Of a DNA stretch of 64,000 nt, positions 43,688 through 53,927 are shown piece by piece. Source of the DNA: Croceivirga lutea (GTDB taxonomy: Bacteria; Bacteroidota; Bacteroidia; Flavobacteriales; Flavobacteriaceae); NCBI RefSeq assembly GCF_014235875.1, contig NZ_JACJUK010000004.1:1-64000 (forward strand). Reading direction: 5' to 3'. Numbering within the stretch: position 1 is the first letter of the stretch; every line of letters begins with the position of its first letter. A program made the position numbers and the translations under genes. The notes below the pieces were generated by a model. That model made no database searches. It was not told the origin of the DNA and was given only the letters and a program-made list of their open reading frames with translations.

Positions 43688-46600
43688 TTAATTTAAATCG
43701 AAGAAGTTTTCAGAAAATTTCTGAATATAAGCTGTTGGACTTAGATTATATTTTTTTTGAAAACATTTACTAAAATACTTGGGGTTATTAAAACCAACTA
43801 GATAGCTTATTTCCGAAATATTTAAGTTCCCCTGTTCCAATAGTTCAGCGGCCCTTTTCAATCTTAGTTCTTGTATAAATTCGTTGGGTGTGCAATTTGT
43901 CCAAGCTTTAATTTTTGTAAACAACAAAGTTCTGCTTACACCCAATTCTGTGGCAAATGTGATAATATCAAAATTGGCATTGGAGATGTTACTTTCTACA
44001 ATTTCTAATGCTTTTTTCAAAAGATTTTCATCCATTGACGATGCCACAATTTCATTAGCAAGTAAGCTTTGTTTTTCAGAAAATTTGGTGCGCATTCGTT
44101 TAGACGAATCAATTAGGTTTCTAATTCGCAGTTTAAATTCTGTTATGTTAAATGGTTTACTTATGTAATCATCGGCCCCATTTTCAAGACCTTCAAACTT
44201 ATATAGCAGAGCTGTTCTAGAGGTTAAAAGGACAACGGGTATGTGACTGGTTTTTAAATTTGATTTTAATTTAGCACATAATTCAGTGCCAACCATTTCT
44301 GGCATAATAACATCAGATATTACCAGGTTTAGGTCATGTTTTAGAGCTTTCGACAATGCTTCTTTACCATCACCAGCTTCTAAAATATTGTACTTGTCTT
44401 TAAGAAAATCTTTTATAAAATTCCTCAAAGGCACGTTATCTTCAACCAAAAGAATTGTGTCTTTTTGTTTTTCTTGTAATAAATCTTCAGTACCAATTAA
44501 AGCATCAAAATCACTCTTAATAAGTTGAGACTTATACAAACCTAAATCATCACTGAATTTGTATTCATGGTTGATTTCATTTAGCTCAATGTGATTTTTC
44601 CCTAATTTTAAGCGGACCTTGAATATTGCACCACTATTTTGAGCATTGCTTACACTGATATCTCCTTTATGCAGGTCTACTATACTTTTAGCTATAGATA
44701 ACCCTATACCTGTCCCAGAACCTTTTGCATTTGCAGGTTTTTGAAATTCTGGTATTTCAAAAAATCGGTCAAAGATTTTTTCCTTGTAATCGTCAGGTAT
44801 TCCTGTCCCGGAGTCAGTTATACAAATTACAATATTCTCTTGGTCTTTTTGTACTTCAATTTGTATATCACCTCCGGCTGGCGTGTATTTAAAGGCATTG
44901 GAAATTAAGTTGTAGAAAACCTGTTCTAACTTGGGCCTATCATAATAGACCAGGATTTCTTCTTCTTCGGAATAAAATTTATAGGAAAAACCGTTGCATC
45001 TTGCATATTCTGAAAATGATAAATAAATTTCTTTTAAAAACTTTACAATATTGCCTTCGGCCGCCTCTAAGGTATATTTTTGGTGTTCAAGTTTTCTAAA
45101 GTCCATTAATCTATTAATCAATTGTAAAAGTCTATTTGCATTGCTTTCTATCACCAATAATTTTTTATAGACTACACTACTGCCCTTATAATCAGTTAAT
45201 AACTGCTGCAAAGGGCCAGTAATAAGGGTTAAGGGTGTTCTAAATTCATGAGAAATATTTGTGAAAAATTGCAACTTTGCGTCATTTAGAACTCTGTTTT
45301 TTTCGTTTTCAACATGTTCCAATTCTAAACGGTGTTTCAGTTTTGTTCTTGAACGTATAATACCGGTTAGCCAAAATAATATGGCTAGAACGGTCAAGAA
45401 ATATAGGGTAATTGCCCAATTGGTTAACCAGGGTGATGGGTCAACATTTATTTTTAAGGATGTTGGATTGTTGTTCCATACCCCATCATTATTCGCTCCT
45501 TTTACTTCGAATATGTAATTACCCGGTCTTTGTATTATAAAATTGGCACTAGGTGTATTGGTAAGAATCCAATTATCCTCTAAGCCAAGCATACGATACT
45601 TATAGTAATTACTATTTGAGTTGATGTAATTTGGAATGGAAAAATCAATAGAAAAGTTTGTGTTTTTATGGTCAAGGTTAATGGTTTTGGTAAACGAAAT
45701 ATTCTGCGTTAAAACACCATTGTTTTGATTAACTTTTACGGTTTGGTTTTTGAGTTTAAAATCGGTTAAAATTACTTGTGGGCTATAAGAATTTGTAGTT
45801 AGCTTGTTTTCGTCGAAGATTGATACACCATTTGGCCCTCCAAATAGAAACTTTGATTGCCCTTGCTTTAAAGCTGCTCCACTGCTGAATTCATTACCGA
45901 CCAAACCATCTTTTTCAGAATAATTTTGGAATGTTCTGTTGTTTATATCATATTTAATTAATCCTTCATTACTGCTCAACCACATAGTATTATCATTACC
46001 TTGAAGCATAGCATATATTGAAGTGATATCACTTGCGGTGTTTATGGTAACCTTTTTAAAGGTGTTTCCATTAAATCTAAACAGCCCCTTTGCCCTTGTG
46101 CCGACCCAGATAACACCTTTTGTATCTTGGAAAAGGGTTAAAACATCCTCTCCAGAACTTGTGTTTATATCGTAAAAAAAGCGCTTTATTTGAACTCTAT
46201 TGTTTGCAGAATCAGAAATTGTCAATAGATTTAAACCGCTTTGGGTTCCCACCCAAACGTTAGAGTTTTTATCTACCATTAAACAACGAACTCTGTTACT
46301 AGATAGACTCTTTTCAGAATTGGTTTTGTTTCTGTAATTGAAGATTGATTTGTCTTTAAGATTATATCGCCAAATACCTTTACCAAAGGTGCCTATCCAA
46401 ATTTCATTATTAATACCTTTAGTTATTGCATATATTCCAGTGTTCTCTAAAAGTGAATTAAGTTCTTTAGAAACTAAATTTGGTTCTTGCTTGTTCTTTT
46501 TTAGATTGAATGTTTCAATACCCTTGTCAAACGTTCCAATCCAGAGTATATCTTGTTCAATTAGAAGTGATTTTATATTGTTGCTTTCTAAAAAATTGGT

Positions 46601-47794
46601 ATTGGAGGTATTCAGAAATTTGGTTTCGTTATAATTGGTATTTAAGATAGTAATTCCACCACCTTCGGTTCCAAAATATAAGTTGTTATAGCTGTCTTCT
46701 ACTATTGAACTAACTACTTTATGAGAAAGTCTTGTTTTACTATCAGATTCTGTAAGATTAATAAAATTAGTGTTAGATTCATCCCAAATGTCAATTCCTC
46801 CATAGTATGAGCCAATCCAAATTGAACCTTTACGATCTTTAAAAACAGACTTAATATAGTTATGGCTTAAGCCATTATCATCATTTGGGTCATACTCAAG
46901 TCGTTTCACGTGTTTTTCTGGACTAATAATAGCAATACCTATAGAGGTGCCTACCCATAATTCTCCATTATTGCCTGAAATTATAGCTCTTACATCTTCG
47001 GATTGTTCTAATAGTTTATTTTGTATAAATGATTCGGATATCAAATCAAACTGCAACAATCCTAAGTTTTTTGTACCAATACAAATGGTGTTGTCATCGC
47101 AAAGAGACATATTTTGAACGTATGGATAATCTTTACTATGTAATGGCGAAATTGACTTGAAATTATAAGAATGATTATCCTTTTTACTTGCTTTAAATAA
47201 GCCCTTAGAAGTTCCTATCCATATTGTACCATTTTTTGCTTGCTTTATACTCAAAATAAAATTAGATGAAAGTTGATCATCTTTTACAAATTCTTTGAGC
47301 TGATAATTAGTAAAATGATTTGTTTTTTTATTGTAAATACTTAAACCATTTGCTGTGCCAATCCAGAGTTTGCCATCTGCTGTTTCTTCTATTGCCCAAA
47401 CAGAATTGTCACATAAAGAATTTTTATCTGCATAGTGATAGTATCTTGTAAATGAATCTTTTTTAGGGTCATATTTATTTAGGCCGTTGTAGGTTCCAAT
47501 CCAAATATAACCTTGAGAATCTTCTTTTATACTTAAAATATCACTGTTGCTGATTGTAGTACTGTCAGATGGATTATTCCTAAATATTCTAAAACTACTA
47601 CCATTATATAGGTTTAACCCATCACGTGTACCTAACCACATTCTATTCAATTTATCTTGCTCCATGGTAATTACCGAACTTTGAGAAAGTCCGTCAGAAG
47701 TACTAAGATGATTAAATATATATGGGTTATAATTTTCTTGTGAAAAAGTGGTAATTACAATTAATAAATTCAAAAAGATGAACAGAGATTTCAT
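43688..47794 (-). CDS. Hybrid two-component system regulator (sensor kinase, receiver and AraC-type output in one chain)
   Basis: The 1368-residue protein is a complete HTCS. After a signal peptide (1-18) come two seven-bladed propellers of Reg_prop repeats (WIGTxxGL patterns such as MWLGTRDGLNLYN) and a Y_Y_Y domain (about 710-780). One membrane helix follows near 787-812, then HisKA with His about 849 in FFTNISHEFRTPLTLI. HATPase has NLISNAFKYTP and GTGIGLSIAKS. The receiver domain (about 1113-1230) carries the phospho-Asp in VISDVIMPEM, and a C-terminal AraC helix-turn-helix ends with FNNPKYFSKCFQKKYNLSP. It binds an oligosaccharide in the periplasm and activates PUL genes. It is the best local candidate to bind the shared promoter element; that link is inferred. 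Confidence 0.95.
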   Translation of the reverse strand: MKSLFIFLNLLIVITTFSQENYNPYIFNHLSTSDGLSQSSVITMEQDKLNRMWLGTRDGLNLYNGSSFRIFRNNPSDSTTISNSDILSIKEDSQGYIWIGTYNGLNKYDPKKDSFTRYYHYADKNSLCDNSVWAIEETADGKLWIGTANGLSIYNKKTNHFTNYQLKEFVKDDQLSSNFILSIKQAKNGTIWIGTSKGLFKASKKDNHSYNFKSISPLHSKDYPYVQNMSLCDDNTICIGTKNLGLLQFDLISESFIQNKLLEQSEDVRAIISGNNGELWVGTSIGIAIISPEKHVKRLEYDPNDDNGLSHNYIKSVFKDRKGSIWIGSYYGGIDIWDESNTNFINLTESDSKTRLSHKVVSSIVEDSYNNLYFGTEGGGITILNTNYNETKFLNTSNTNFLESNNIKSLLIEQDILWIGTFDKGIETFNLKKNKQEPNLVSKELNSLLENTGIYAITKGINNEIWIGTFGKGIWRYNLKDKSIFNYRNKTNSEKSLSSNRVRCLMVDKNSNVWVGTQSGLNLLTISDSANNRVQIKRFFYDINTSSGEDVLTLFQDTKGVIWVGTRAKGLFRFNGNTFKKVTINTASDITSIYAMLQGNDNTMWLSSNEGLIKYDINNRTFQNYSEKDGLVGNEFSSGAALKQGQSKFLFGGPNGVSIFDENKLTTNSYSPQVILTDFKLKNQTVKVNQNNGVLTQNISFTKTINLDHKNTNFSIDFSIPNYINSNSNYYKYRMLGLEDNWILTNTPSANFIIQRPGNYIFEVKGANNDGVWNNNPTSLKINVDPSPWLTNWAITLYFLTVLAILFWLTGIIRSRTKLKHRLELEHVENEKNRVLNDAKLQFFTNISHEFRTPLTLITGPLQQLLTDYKGSSVVYKKLLVIESNANRLLQLINRLMDFRKLEHQKYTLEAAEGNIVKFLKEIYLSFSEYARCNGFSYKFYSEEEEILVYYDRPKLEQVFYNLISNAFKYTPAGGDIQIEVQKDQENIVICITDSGTGIPDDYKEKIFDRFFEIPEFQKPANAKGSGTGIGLSIAKSIVDLHKGDISVSNAQNSGAIFKVRLKLGKNHIELNEINHEYKFSDDLGLYKSQLIKSDFDALIGTEDLLQEKQKDTILLVEDNVPLRNFIKDFLKDKYNILEAGDGKEALSKALKHDLNLVISDVIMPEMVGTELCAKLKSNLKTSHIPVVLLTSRTALLYKFEGLENGADDYISKPFNITEFKLRIRNLIDSSKRMRTKFSEKQSLLANEIVASSMDENLLKKALEIVESNISNANFDIITFATELGVSRTLLFTKIKAWTNCTPNEFIQELRLKRAAELLEQGNLNISEISYLVGFNNPKYFSKCFQKKYNLSPTAYIQKFSENFFDLN

Positions 47795-47890
47795 AAGGTG
47801 TAAAAACTAATAAGCTATTCTGAAACATTCAAGTAGCTATTTCTAATATAAAATTGATAATTCTATAAAAACGTATCACATTTAAAACAA

Positions 47891-47932
47891 GATACAACAG
47901 GATGGGTAAACTTTATTCACTACCTAATTTTA
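47891..47932 (+). promoter_or_regulatory. Shared-regulon promoter F, uronate/TRAP operon
   Basis: GATACAACAGGATG (47891-47904), 20 bases, then TAATTTTA (47925-47932), one base off TAnnTTTG. It is a weaker copy of the shared element (CAACAGGATG for GTACAGGATA). The leader would be about 105 bases to the ATG at 48045, longer than in the other six cases. Confidence 0.58.
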
Positions 47933-48044
47933 ATCTATTAAAATGGACTAGATTAGGGGTATTGTGTACGTTTTTATACCTCCTAAAAAAAAATGTTTCG
48001 AACAAATAAATTAATATTACCAAAACAAATATTTAGTAAAATAA

Positions 48045-48875
48045 ATGACAACCAAAACCATTATTTTAACTGGTGCCGGAGGTGTATTGTGTAGCACTTT
48101 GGCAAAGGCATTAGCAAAAGAAGGCCATAAAATAGCTGTGTTGGACCTTAATAAAGAAGCTGCCGACAAGGTTGCAGTAGAAATCATAGATGATGGGGGC
48201 ACGGCACTTGGTGTTGAGGCCAATGTGTTGCAAAAAGATTCCCTCGAGAAAGCAAGAACAATAGTTCATTCAGAATTGGGGCCTTGTGACATATTGATAA
48301 ACGGAGCCGGAGGAAACCACCCGCTGGGGACCACTTCCAATCCATTTTTTGAAATGGATGATTTGAAAAACACTACGGAAGGGTTCAAGACTTTTTTTGA
48401 TTTGGATGCCGATGGTATACAGTTCACCTTTAACTTGAATTTCATTGGAACCCTGTTGCCAACCCAGGTATTTGCAGCTGATATGGTGGGAAAAGAGGGA
48501 TGCAGTATTTTAAATATCTCGTCAATGAACGCTTTTACGCCCTTGACCAAAATTCCTGCATACAGTGGTGCAAAAGCTGCTGTATCGAATTTTACGCAAT
48601 GGCTGGCGGTACATTTTTCAAAAGTAGGAATACGGGTCAATGCCCTGGCACCTGGCTTTTTTCTTACCGACCAAAACCGTGCTTTATTAACAGAAAGCGA
48701 TGGTTCGTTGACCCCAAGGGGAAATACTATTATTGGCCAAACCCCCATGGGGCGATTTGGTGAACCTGAAGATTTAATAGGCACTACACTTTGGCTATGC
48801 GGAGAAGGCGCTTCGTTTGTTACTGGAGTGGTGGTTCCTGTTGATGGCGGATTTAGCGCATTTAGTGGTGTATAA
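48045..48875 (+). CDS. uxuB: SDR-type D-mannonate oxidoreductase (fructuronate reductase)
   Basis: The 276-residue protein is a classical short-chain dehydrogenase with an unusual cofactor loop [18 protein letters not shown], and the Ser/Tyr/Lys site in [23 protein letters not shown]. The inserted segment [21 protein letters not shown] is typical of the SDR family annotated as D-mannonate oxidoreductase, which replaces the long-chain UxuB in many Bacteroidota. It converts fructuronate to mannonate with NADH. It lies 17 bases before uxuA, which supports the call. Specificity is inferred by context. Confidence 0.85.
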   Translation: MTTKTIILTGAGGVLCSTLAKALAKEGHKIAVLDLNKEAADKVAVEIIDDGGTALGVEANVLQKDSLEKARTIVHSELGPCDILINGAGGNHPLGTTSNPFFEMDDLKNTTEGFKTFFDLDADGIQFTFNLNFIGTLLPTQVFAADMVGKEGCSILNISSMNAFTPLTKIPAYSGAKAAVSNFTQWLAVHFSKVGIRVNALAPGFFLTDQNRALLTESDGSLTPRGNTIIGQTPMGRFGEPEDLIGTTLWLCGEGASFVTGVVVPVDGGFSAFSGV

Positions 48876-48892
48876 TTATAGGAAAGATTAAA

Positions 48893-50086
48893 ATGACAAA
48901 CGGTTTAGAAAATACATGGCGATGGTACGGTCCGAACGACCCGGTATCGCTTTCGGATATAAAACAAGCCGGGGCAACGGGAATTGTAAGTGCCCTGCAT
49001 TATATACCCAATGGCGAAGTTTGGCCGATTGAGGAAATTCAAAAACGAAAAAAAGAAATAGAAAACGCCAGGCTCTCATGGTCGGTGGTAGAAAGTGTCC
49101 CTATTCACGAGGCTATCAAAACCCAGGCTGATGGCTACATGAACTATGTTGAAAACTATAAACAAACGCTGCGCAACTTGGGCGAATGCGGCATCGATAT
49201 CGTTTGCTACAATTTTATGCCTGTTTTGGACTGGACGCGTACCAACTTAGATTATGAAGTGGAAGATGGTTCGACAGCACTTCGTTTCGAAGCAGCAGCT
49301 TTCGCCGCTTTTGAATTGTTTCTTTTGAAAAGACCTGGGGCTAATGAAAGTTACTCCGAAGAAGAAAAGAAAGCGGCCAAAGCCTATTTTGATCAATTGA
49401 AGGAGGTAGAAAAAAAACAACTGAGCAACAATATCATTGCCGGTTTACCAGGTGCTGAGGAAGGCTATACCCTTGAGGCTTTTAACAACGTGTTGAATAC
49501 GTATAAAGACATAGGTCCCAAAGAATTAAAGAAGCATCTTTTTGAGTTTTTGGGCCATATTATTCCTGCCGCCGAACGGGCTGGGGTGTTACTATGCATT
49601 CATCCTGATGATCCGCCATATCCTATCTTAGGGTTGCCCAGAGTAGTCAGTACCGAACAAGATATTGTAGACCTGTATCAAGCGGTCGATAGTCCAAATA
49701 ATGGACTCACCTTTTGTACGGGCTCTTTTGGGGTTCGTGCCGATAATGACTTGGCGGGTATGATTGAACGTTTGGGGCATCGCATCCATTTTATACATTT
49801 AAGAAGCACAAAAAGGGATGAATACGGTAATTTTCACGAGGCCAACCATTTAGAGGGCGATGTGGATATGTACGGTGTCATGAAAGCTTTGGTCAATGAA
49901 CAAGAAAAAAGAAAAGCTGCCGGCCGTGAAGATACCAGAATGCCAATGAGACCCGATCACGGGCATAAGATGCTCGATGACCTCAAGAAAAAGACCAATC
50001 CAGGTTATTCCGGTATTGGGCGCTTACGCGGACTAGCCGAATTACGTGGCCTAGAATTGGGAATCAGAAAATCAATAGTTAACTAA
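48893..50086 (+). CDS. uxuA: Mannonate dehydratase
   Basis: The 397-residue protein has the UxuA signature throughout: [115 protein letters not shown] and [12 protein letters not shown]. The Cys, His and Asp residues of the metal site are in place. It dehydrates D-mannonate to 2-keto-3-deoxygluconate (KDG). Together with UxaC (56684) and the preceding reductase it completes the glucuronate branch. Confidence 0.97.
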   Translation: MTNGLENTWRWYGPNDPVSLSDIKQAGATGIVSALHYIPNGEVWPIEEIQKRKKEIENARLSWSVVESVPIHEAIKTQADGYMNYVENYKQTLRNLGECGIDIVCYNFMPVLDWTRTNLDYEVEDGSTALRFEAAAFAAFELFLLKRPGANESYSEEEKKAAKAYFDQLKEVEKKQLSNNIIAGLPGAEEGYTLEAFNNVLNTYKDIGPKELKKHLFEFLGHIIPAAERAGVLLCIHPDDPPYPILGLPRVVSTEQDIVDLYQAVDSPNNGLTFCTGSFGVRADNDLAGMIERLGHRIHFIHLRSTKRDEYGNFHEANHLEGDVDMYGVMKALVNEQEKRKAAGREDTRMPMRPDHGHKMLDDLKKKTNPGYSGIGRLRGLAELRGLELGIRKSIVN

Positions 50087-50102
50087 ACATAAAAAAATTA
50101 TA

Positions 50103-50942
50103 ATGTCAGTATCCTACGAAACACGATATGCTTCAAGTCCTGAAGCGGTTAAAAAATACGACACTACCGAACTTAGAGATGAATTCTTGATTGATAACCT
50201 GATGGAAAAAGGGAAAATCAATCTCACCTATACCCATTACGACCGGTATATCGCAGGCTCGGCCGTACCAGATAGCCCACTGAAGTTAGAAACCATAGAC
50301 CCGTTGAAAGCGCAATATTTTCTAGAAAGAAGAGAGTTGGGCATTATCAACGTTGGTGGTTCCGGAAGTGTAGAAGTTGATGGGGAAACCTTTAGCCTAG
50401 CGCACAAAGACGCCCTATATATTGGTCAAGGGGCTAAATCGGTCATTTTTAAAAGTGACGATTCCTCGGCTCCAGCGAAGTTCTATTTGAACTCTGCCCC
50501 AGCACATACCTCGTATCCTACCAAAAAAGTAAGTCTTGCCGAAGCCAATAAATTGGAATTGGGTTCTTTGGAAACCGCAAATCACAGAACGGTAAGCCAA
50601 ATGATTATTGGTGGCATTGTAACTACCTGCCAATTGCAAATGGGAATGACCGAGCTGAAGACAGGAAGCGTATGGAATACCATGCCTGCCCACGTGCATG
50701 ATAGACGTATGGAAGTCTATTTTTATTTGGATGTCCCCGAAGGGCAATCTGTTTGCCATTTTATGGGACAACCCCATGAAACACGCCATATCTGGATGCA
50801 GAACCACGAAGCGGTCATTTCCCCACCATGGTCCATCCACTGCGGTTCGGGCACCTCAAACTATACTTTCATTTGGGGCATGGCTGGTGAGAATTTAGAT
50901 TATGGTGATATGGATGTGGCCAAAATAACTGATTTAAGATAA
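50103..50942 (+). CDS. kduI: 5-keto-4-deoxyuronate isomerase
   Basis: The 279-residue cupin protein matches KduI: YETRYASSPEAVKKYDTTELRDEFLI at the start, THYDRYIAGSAVP, then the zinc site PAHVHDRRMEVYFYLD and the later His of WSIHCGSGTSNY. It isomerises 5-keto-4-deoxyuronate, the product of GH105 and GH88 action, to 2,5-diketo-3-deoxygluconate. It is followed 4 bases later by kduD. Confidence 0.97.
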   Translation: MSVSYETRYASSPEAVKKYDTTELRDEFLIDNLMEKGKINLTYTHYDRYIAGSAVPDSPLKLETIDPLKAQYFLERRELGIINVGGSGSVEVDGETFSLAHKDALYIGQGAKSVIFKSDDSSAPAKFYLNSAPAHTSYPTKKVSLAEANKLELGSLETANHRTVSQMIIGGIVTTCQLQMGMTELKTGSVWNTMPAHVHDRRMEVYFYLDVPEGQSVCHFMGQPHETRHIWMQNHEAVISPPWSIHCGSGTSNYTFIWGMAGENLDYGDMDVAKITDLR

Positions 50943-50946
50943 TTCA

Positions 50947-51741
50947 ATGAGTATAGAACTATTCAATCTTAAAGGTAAAATCGCCTTGGTAACGGGCAGT
51001 ACCCACGGTTTGGGGATGGCCATGGCCAAAGCGATGGGCAAAGCCGGGGCGTCACTTGTTGTCAACGGAAATTCTTCCCAAGAAAAAATAGACAAGGCGC
51101 TTGAAGTATATAAAGGGGAAGGTATTCATGCGGTCGGATATAAATTCAATGTGGCTAATGAGGCCCAAGTGATAGAGGCCATCGCTAAGATAGAAAGCGA
51201 GGTCGGTCCCATTGATATTTTGGTTAACAACGCCGGAATCATTAAGCGAACTCCTTTGGAAGAAATGGAAGTAGCCGATTTTAAGCAAGTCATCGATATC
51301 GATTTGGTAAGTCCGTTTATCATGTCAAAACATGTGGTAAAAGGAATGATTGCGCGTAAAGAAGGTAAAATCATTAATATTTGTTCGATGATGAGCGAGC
51401 TGGGGAGAAACACGGTTGGTGCCTATGCCGCCGCCAAGGGTGGATTAAAAATGCTCACCCAGAACATGGCCACCGAATGGGCCAAACATAATATTCAGAT
51501 TAACGGAATTGGCCCAGGGTATTTTGCCACTTCACAGACGGCTCCCATTCGGGTAGATGGACATCCCTTCAATGAATTCATTGTCAACCGAACTCCGGCC
51601 GCCAAATGGGGTGATCCAGATGAATTGGGAGGAGCTGCGATATTTTTGGCCTCTAAAGCCAGTGACTTTGTAAACGGCCATGTGCTTTATGTTGATGGGG
51701 GAATTTTGGCCACTATCGGAAAACCATCTAATGAAAACTAA
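50947..51741 (+). CDS. kduD: 2-deoxy-D-gluconate 3-dehydrogenase / KduD-type SDR
   Basis: The 264-residue protein is a classical SDR with TGSTHGLGMAMA cofactor loop, NNAG, and the Ser-Tyr-Lys site in INICSMMSELGRNTVGAYAAAKGGL. Family alternatives are gluconate 5-dehydrogenase and KduD. The position directly after kduI makes KduD the better call: it reduces 2,5-diketo-3-deoxygluconate to KDG with NADH. Sequence alone would not separate the two. Confidence 0.87.
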   Translation: MSIELFNLKGKIALVTGSTHGLGMAMAKAMGKAGASLVVNGNSSQEKIDKALEVYKGEGIHAVGYKFNVANEAQVIEAIAKIESEVGPIDILVNNAGIIKRTPLEEMEVADFKQVIDIDLVSPFIMSKHVVKGMIARKEGKIINICSMMSELGRNTVGAYAAAKGGLKMLTQNMATEWAKHNIQINGIGPGYFATSQTAPIRVDGHPFNEFIVNRTPAAKWGDPDELGGAAIFLASKASDFVNGHVLYVDGGILATIGKPSNEN

Positions 51742-51750
51742 ACATATCCT

Positions 51751-52926
51751 ATGAAATCCTTTTCTTCAATTCTAGTGGTGCTGATAACAGTTTTTACTAT
51801 TTCCTGTCAAGAAAAAACAGTTACACAAAAGATATTGGTTGAGAATACCATGAATGTCGAACGTGCTTTTGAAACCGTTTCAGTTGACCTTTCAGTCATT
51901 AAAACCGATACTAATTCTGCTGCTATTGTTTTAAAGGAATCTGAAACGGGTGAAGTCATGACCACCCAAGAAGTAGATACCGATGGTGATGGTCTTGTTG
52001 ACGCCTTGCTTTTTCAACCTGAAATTGGGGCGAATGAAATCAAAACTTATGAGGTTCATTTCGGTAATACCGAAGCGGAAACCGAAGGTGACCCTGCTTG
52101 TTATTCGCGATTTGTACCCGAACGCACCGATGATTACGCGTGGGAAAATAATCGTGTAGCGTTTAGGACTTATGGTCCCGTTGCACAGAAAATGAAAGAA
52201 GACGGAGTCAAAGGCGGTACCTTATCTAGCGGAATGGATGCGTGGTTAAAGCGTGTCGACTATCCTATTATTAATAAATGGTACAAAAAAGAATTGGAGA
52301 CCGATGGCAGCTACCACAAAGATGATGGCGAAGGATTGGATAATTTCCACGTGGGCATCAGTCGTGGTGTTGGCGGTATTGCTAAAAAGGTGGATACTTC
52401 ATACCACATCTCAAAAAATTTTACCAGTTGGAAAACCTTAAGTACAGGTCCAATTCGCACGAGTTTTATTTTAAGATATGCGGATTGGGATGCCAATGGA
52501 AAAACAATTTCTGAGGAGAAAAAGATTTCTTTGGATTATGGCCAAAATCTGTCCCGATTTGAAATAACCCTAAAGGGAACAGATACCATTTCTGCCGGAT
52601 TGACCCTTCATGAAAAAGATGGAGAAATTGGGATAAATCAAGAGAATGGCTGGGTAAGCTACTGGGAACCCCATGAAGACTCAGAACTGGGTACTGGTAT
52701 TGTTATTCCTGATGATATGATGACAGGCCATGACCATTATGTGACGAATAAAAAAGACGATAGCAACCTATATGCTCATATCAAGACGAACGACCAAAAA
52801 GTAGTGTATTACGCTGGTTTTGGTTGGAAAAAAAGTGGTCAATTTTCGACCCAGACCGAATGGGAAGCTTATTTGGAAGAATTCGCTCATAAATTGCAAA
52901 ATCCACTACAGGTAACTGTAATATAA
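51751..52926 (+). CDS. DUF4861 lipoprotein
   Basis: The 391-residue protein has a lipoprotein signal (LITVFTISCQ) and an all-beta body of the DUF4861 type. Marks are DTDGDGLVDALLFQPE, YSRFVPERTDDYAWENNRVAFRTYGP, DAWLKRVDYPIINKWY, SYHKDDGEGLDNFHVG, and later GWVSYWEPHEDSELGTGIV and AYLEEFAHKLQNPL. The family is common in uronate PULs next to TRAP or KduI genes; its reaction is not known to me. Conserved Arg, His and Tyr clusters suggest an enzyme or binder acting on unsaturated or acidic sugars in the periplasm. Confidence 0.82.
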   Translation: MKSFSSILVVLITVFTISCQEKTVTQKILVENTMNVERAFETVSVDLSVIKTDTNSAAIVLKESETGEVMTTQEVDTDGDGLVDALLFQPEIGANEIKTYEVHFGNTEAETEGDPACYSRFVPERTDDYAWENNRVAFRTYGPVAQKMKEDGVKGGTLSSGMDAWLKRVDYPIINKWYKKELETDGSYHKDDGEGLDNFHVGISRGVGGIAKKVDTSYHISKNFTSWKTLSTGPIRTSFILRYADWDANGKTISEEKKISLDYGQNLSRFEITLKGTDTISAGLTLHEKDGEIGINQENGWVSYWEPHEDSELGTGIVIPDDMMTGHDHYVTNKKDDSNLYAHIKTNDQKVVYYAGFGWKKSGQFSTQTEWEAYLEEFAHKLQNPLQVTVI

Positions 52927-52932
52927 AGAGTT

Positions 52933-53910
52933 ATGAGATTCAAATATTTTTCTATCATTCTAATTTTGGTATTCTGTAACAACTCCTGCTCAGAATCAGA
53001 GAATTTTAAAACATTGCGCTTAGGTCACGGATTGGATGTCAGCCATTCGGTGCACAAGGCCATGGTCAAGATGGGAGAGGACCTTGAAGCCTTGTCCGAT
53101 GGAAAGCTAAAACTTGAAATTTATCCCAGTCAGCAATTGGGTACCGAACGGCAATGTCTGGAATTACTGCAAATAGGAAGTTTGGATATGACCAAGGTAT
53201 CAGTAGGTGTTTTGGAAAATTTCGCTCCAAAAATGAAAGTATTGGGCTTGCCTTTTTTGTTTCGCGGCCGTGAACATGCCTTTAGTGTGTTAGATGGTTC
53301 CATTGGGCAACAATTGTTGAACGATGGCGAACAATACTGGTTAAAGGGATTGGGCTATTACGATGCGGGTAGTCGTAGTTTCTACACCAAAAATAAACCG
53401 GTAAATGCTCCAGAAGATTTAAAAGGGCAAAAAATCAGGGTAATGGAGAGCGTTACCGCCATGGATATGGTGCGCGGGCTTGGAGGCTCTCCCACACCCA
53501 TATCATGGGGCGAACTCTACACGGCATTGCAACAAGGGGTTGTAGATGGTGCAGAGAACAATCCGCCCAGTTTTTACCTTTCTAGACATTACGAGGTCTG
53601 TAAATACTACACATTGGATGAACATACTGTGCTGCCTGATGTTTTACTTGCAGGTACCCAAACGTGGGAAAAACTCACCCAAGAAGAACAAGGTTGGTTA
53701 AAAGAAGCTGTTGAAAAATCCGTAGTATACCAACGGGAGCTGTGGCTAGAAGCGGAGAATGAAGCTTTGGAGGCCGTAAAAAAAGCGGGTGTTGAAATTA
53801 TTCGACCCGATAAAACCCTTTTTGCCGATAAGATAAAAGATAGTTTTGATAAATATAAAGATGATGAGGTGATGTATCAGCTCATTAAAGAAATTCAGGC
53901 AACCGAATAA
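52933..53910 (+). CDS. dctP: TRAP transporter substrate-binding lipoprotein
   Basis: The 325-residue DctP-family protein has a lipoprotein signal (FCNNSC). Family marks are LRLGHGLDVSHSVHKAM, YPSQQLGTERQCLELLQIGSLDM and GQKIRVMESVTAMDM with the substrate-clamping Arg. VDGAENNPPSFYLSRHYEVCKYYTLDEH follows. It binds organic acids in the periplasm and hands them to DctQM. With kduI, kduD and uxuAB in the same operon the ligand is probably a free uronate or the unsaturated uronate. Confidence 0.93.
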   Translation: MRFKYFSIILILVFCNNSCSESENFKTLRLGHGLDVSHSVHKAMVKMGEDLEALSDGKLKLEIYPSQQLGTERQCLELLQIGSLDMTKVSVGVLENFAPKMKVLGLPFLFRGREHAFSVLDGSIGQQLLNDGEQYWLKGLGYYDAGSRSFYTKNKPVNAPEDLKGQKIRVMESVTAMDMVRGLGGSPTPISWGELYTALQQGVVDGAENNPPSFYLSRHYEVCKYYTLDEHTVLPDVLLAGTQTWEKLTQEEQGWLKEAVEKSVVYQRELWLEAENEALEAVKKAGVEIIRPDKTLFADKIKDSFDKYKDDEVMYQLIKEIQATE

Positions 53911-53927
53911 TACCAAAAATTCAAACC

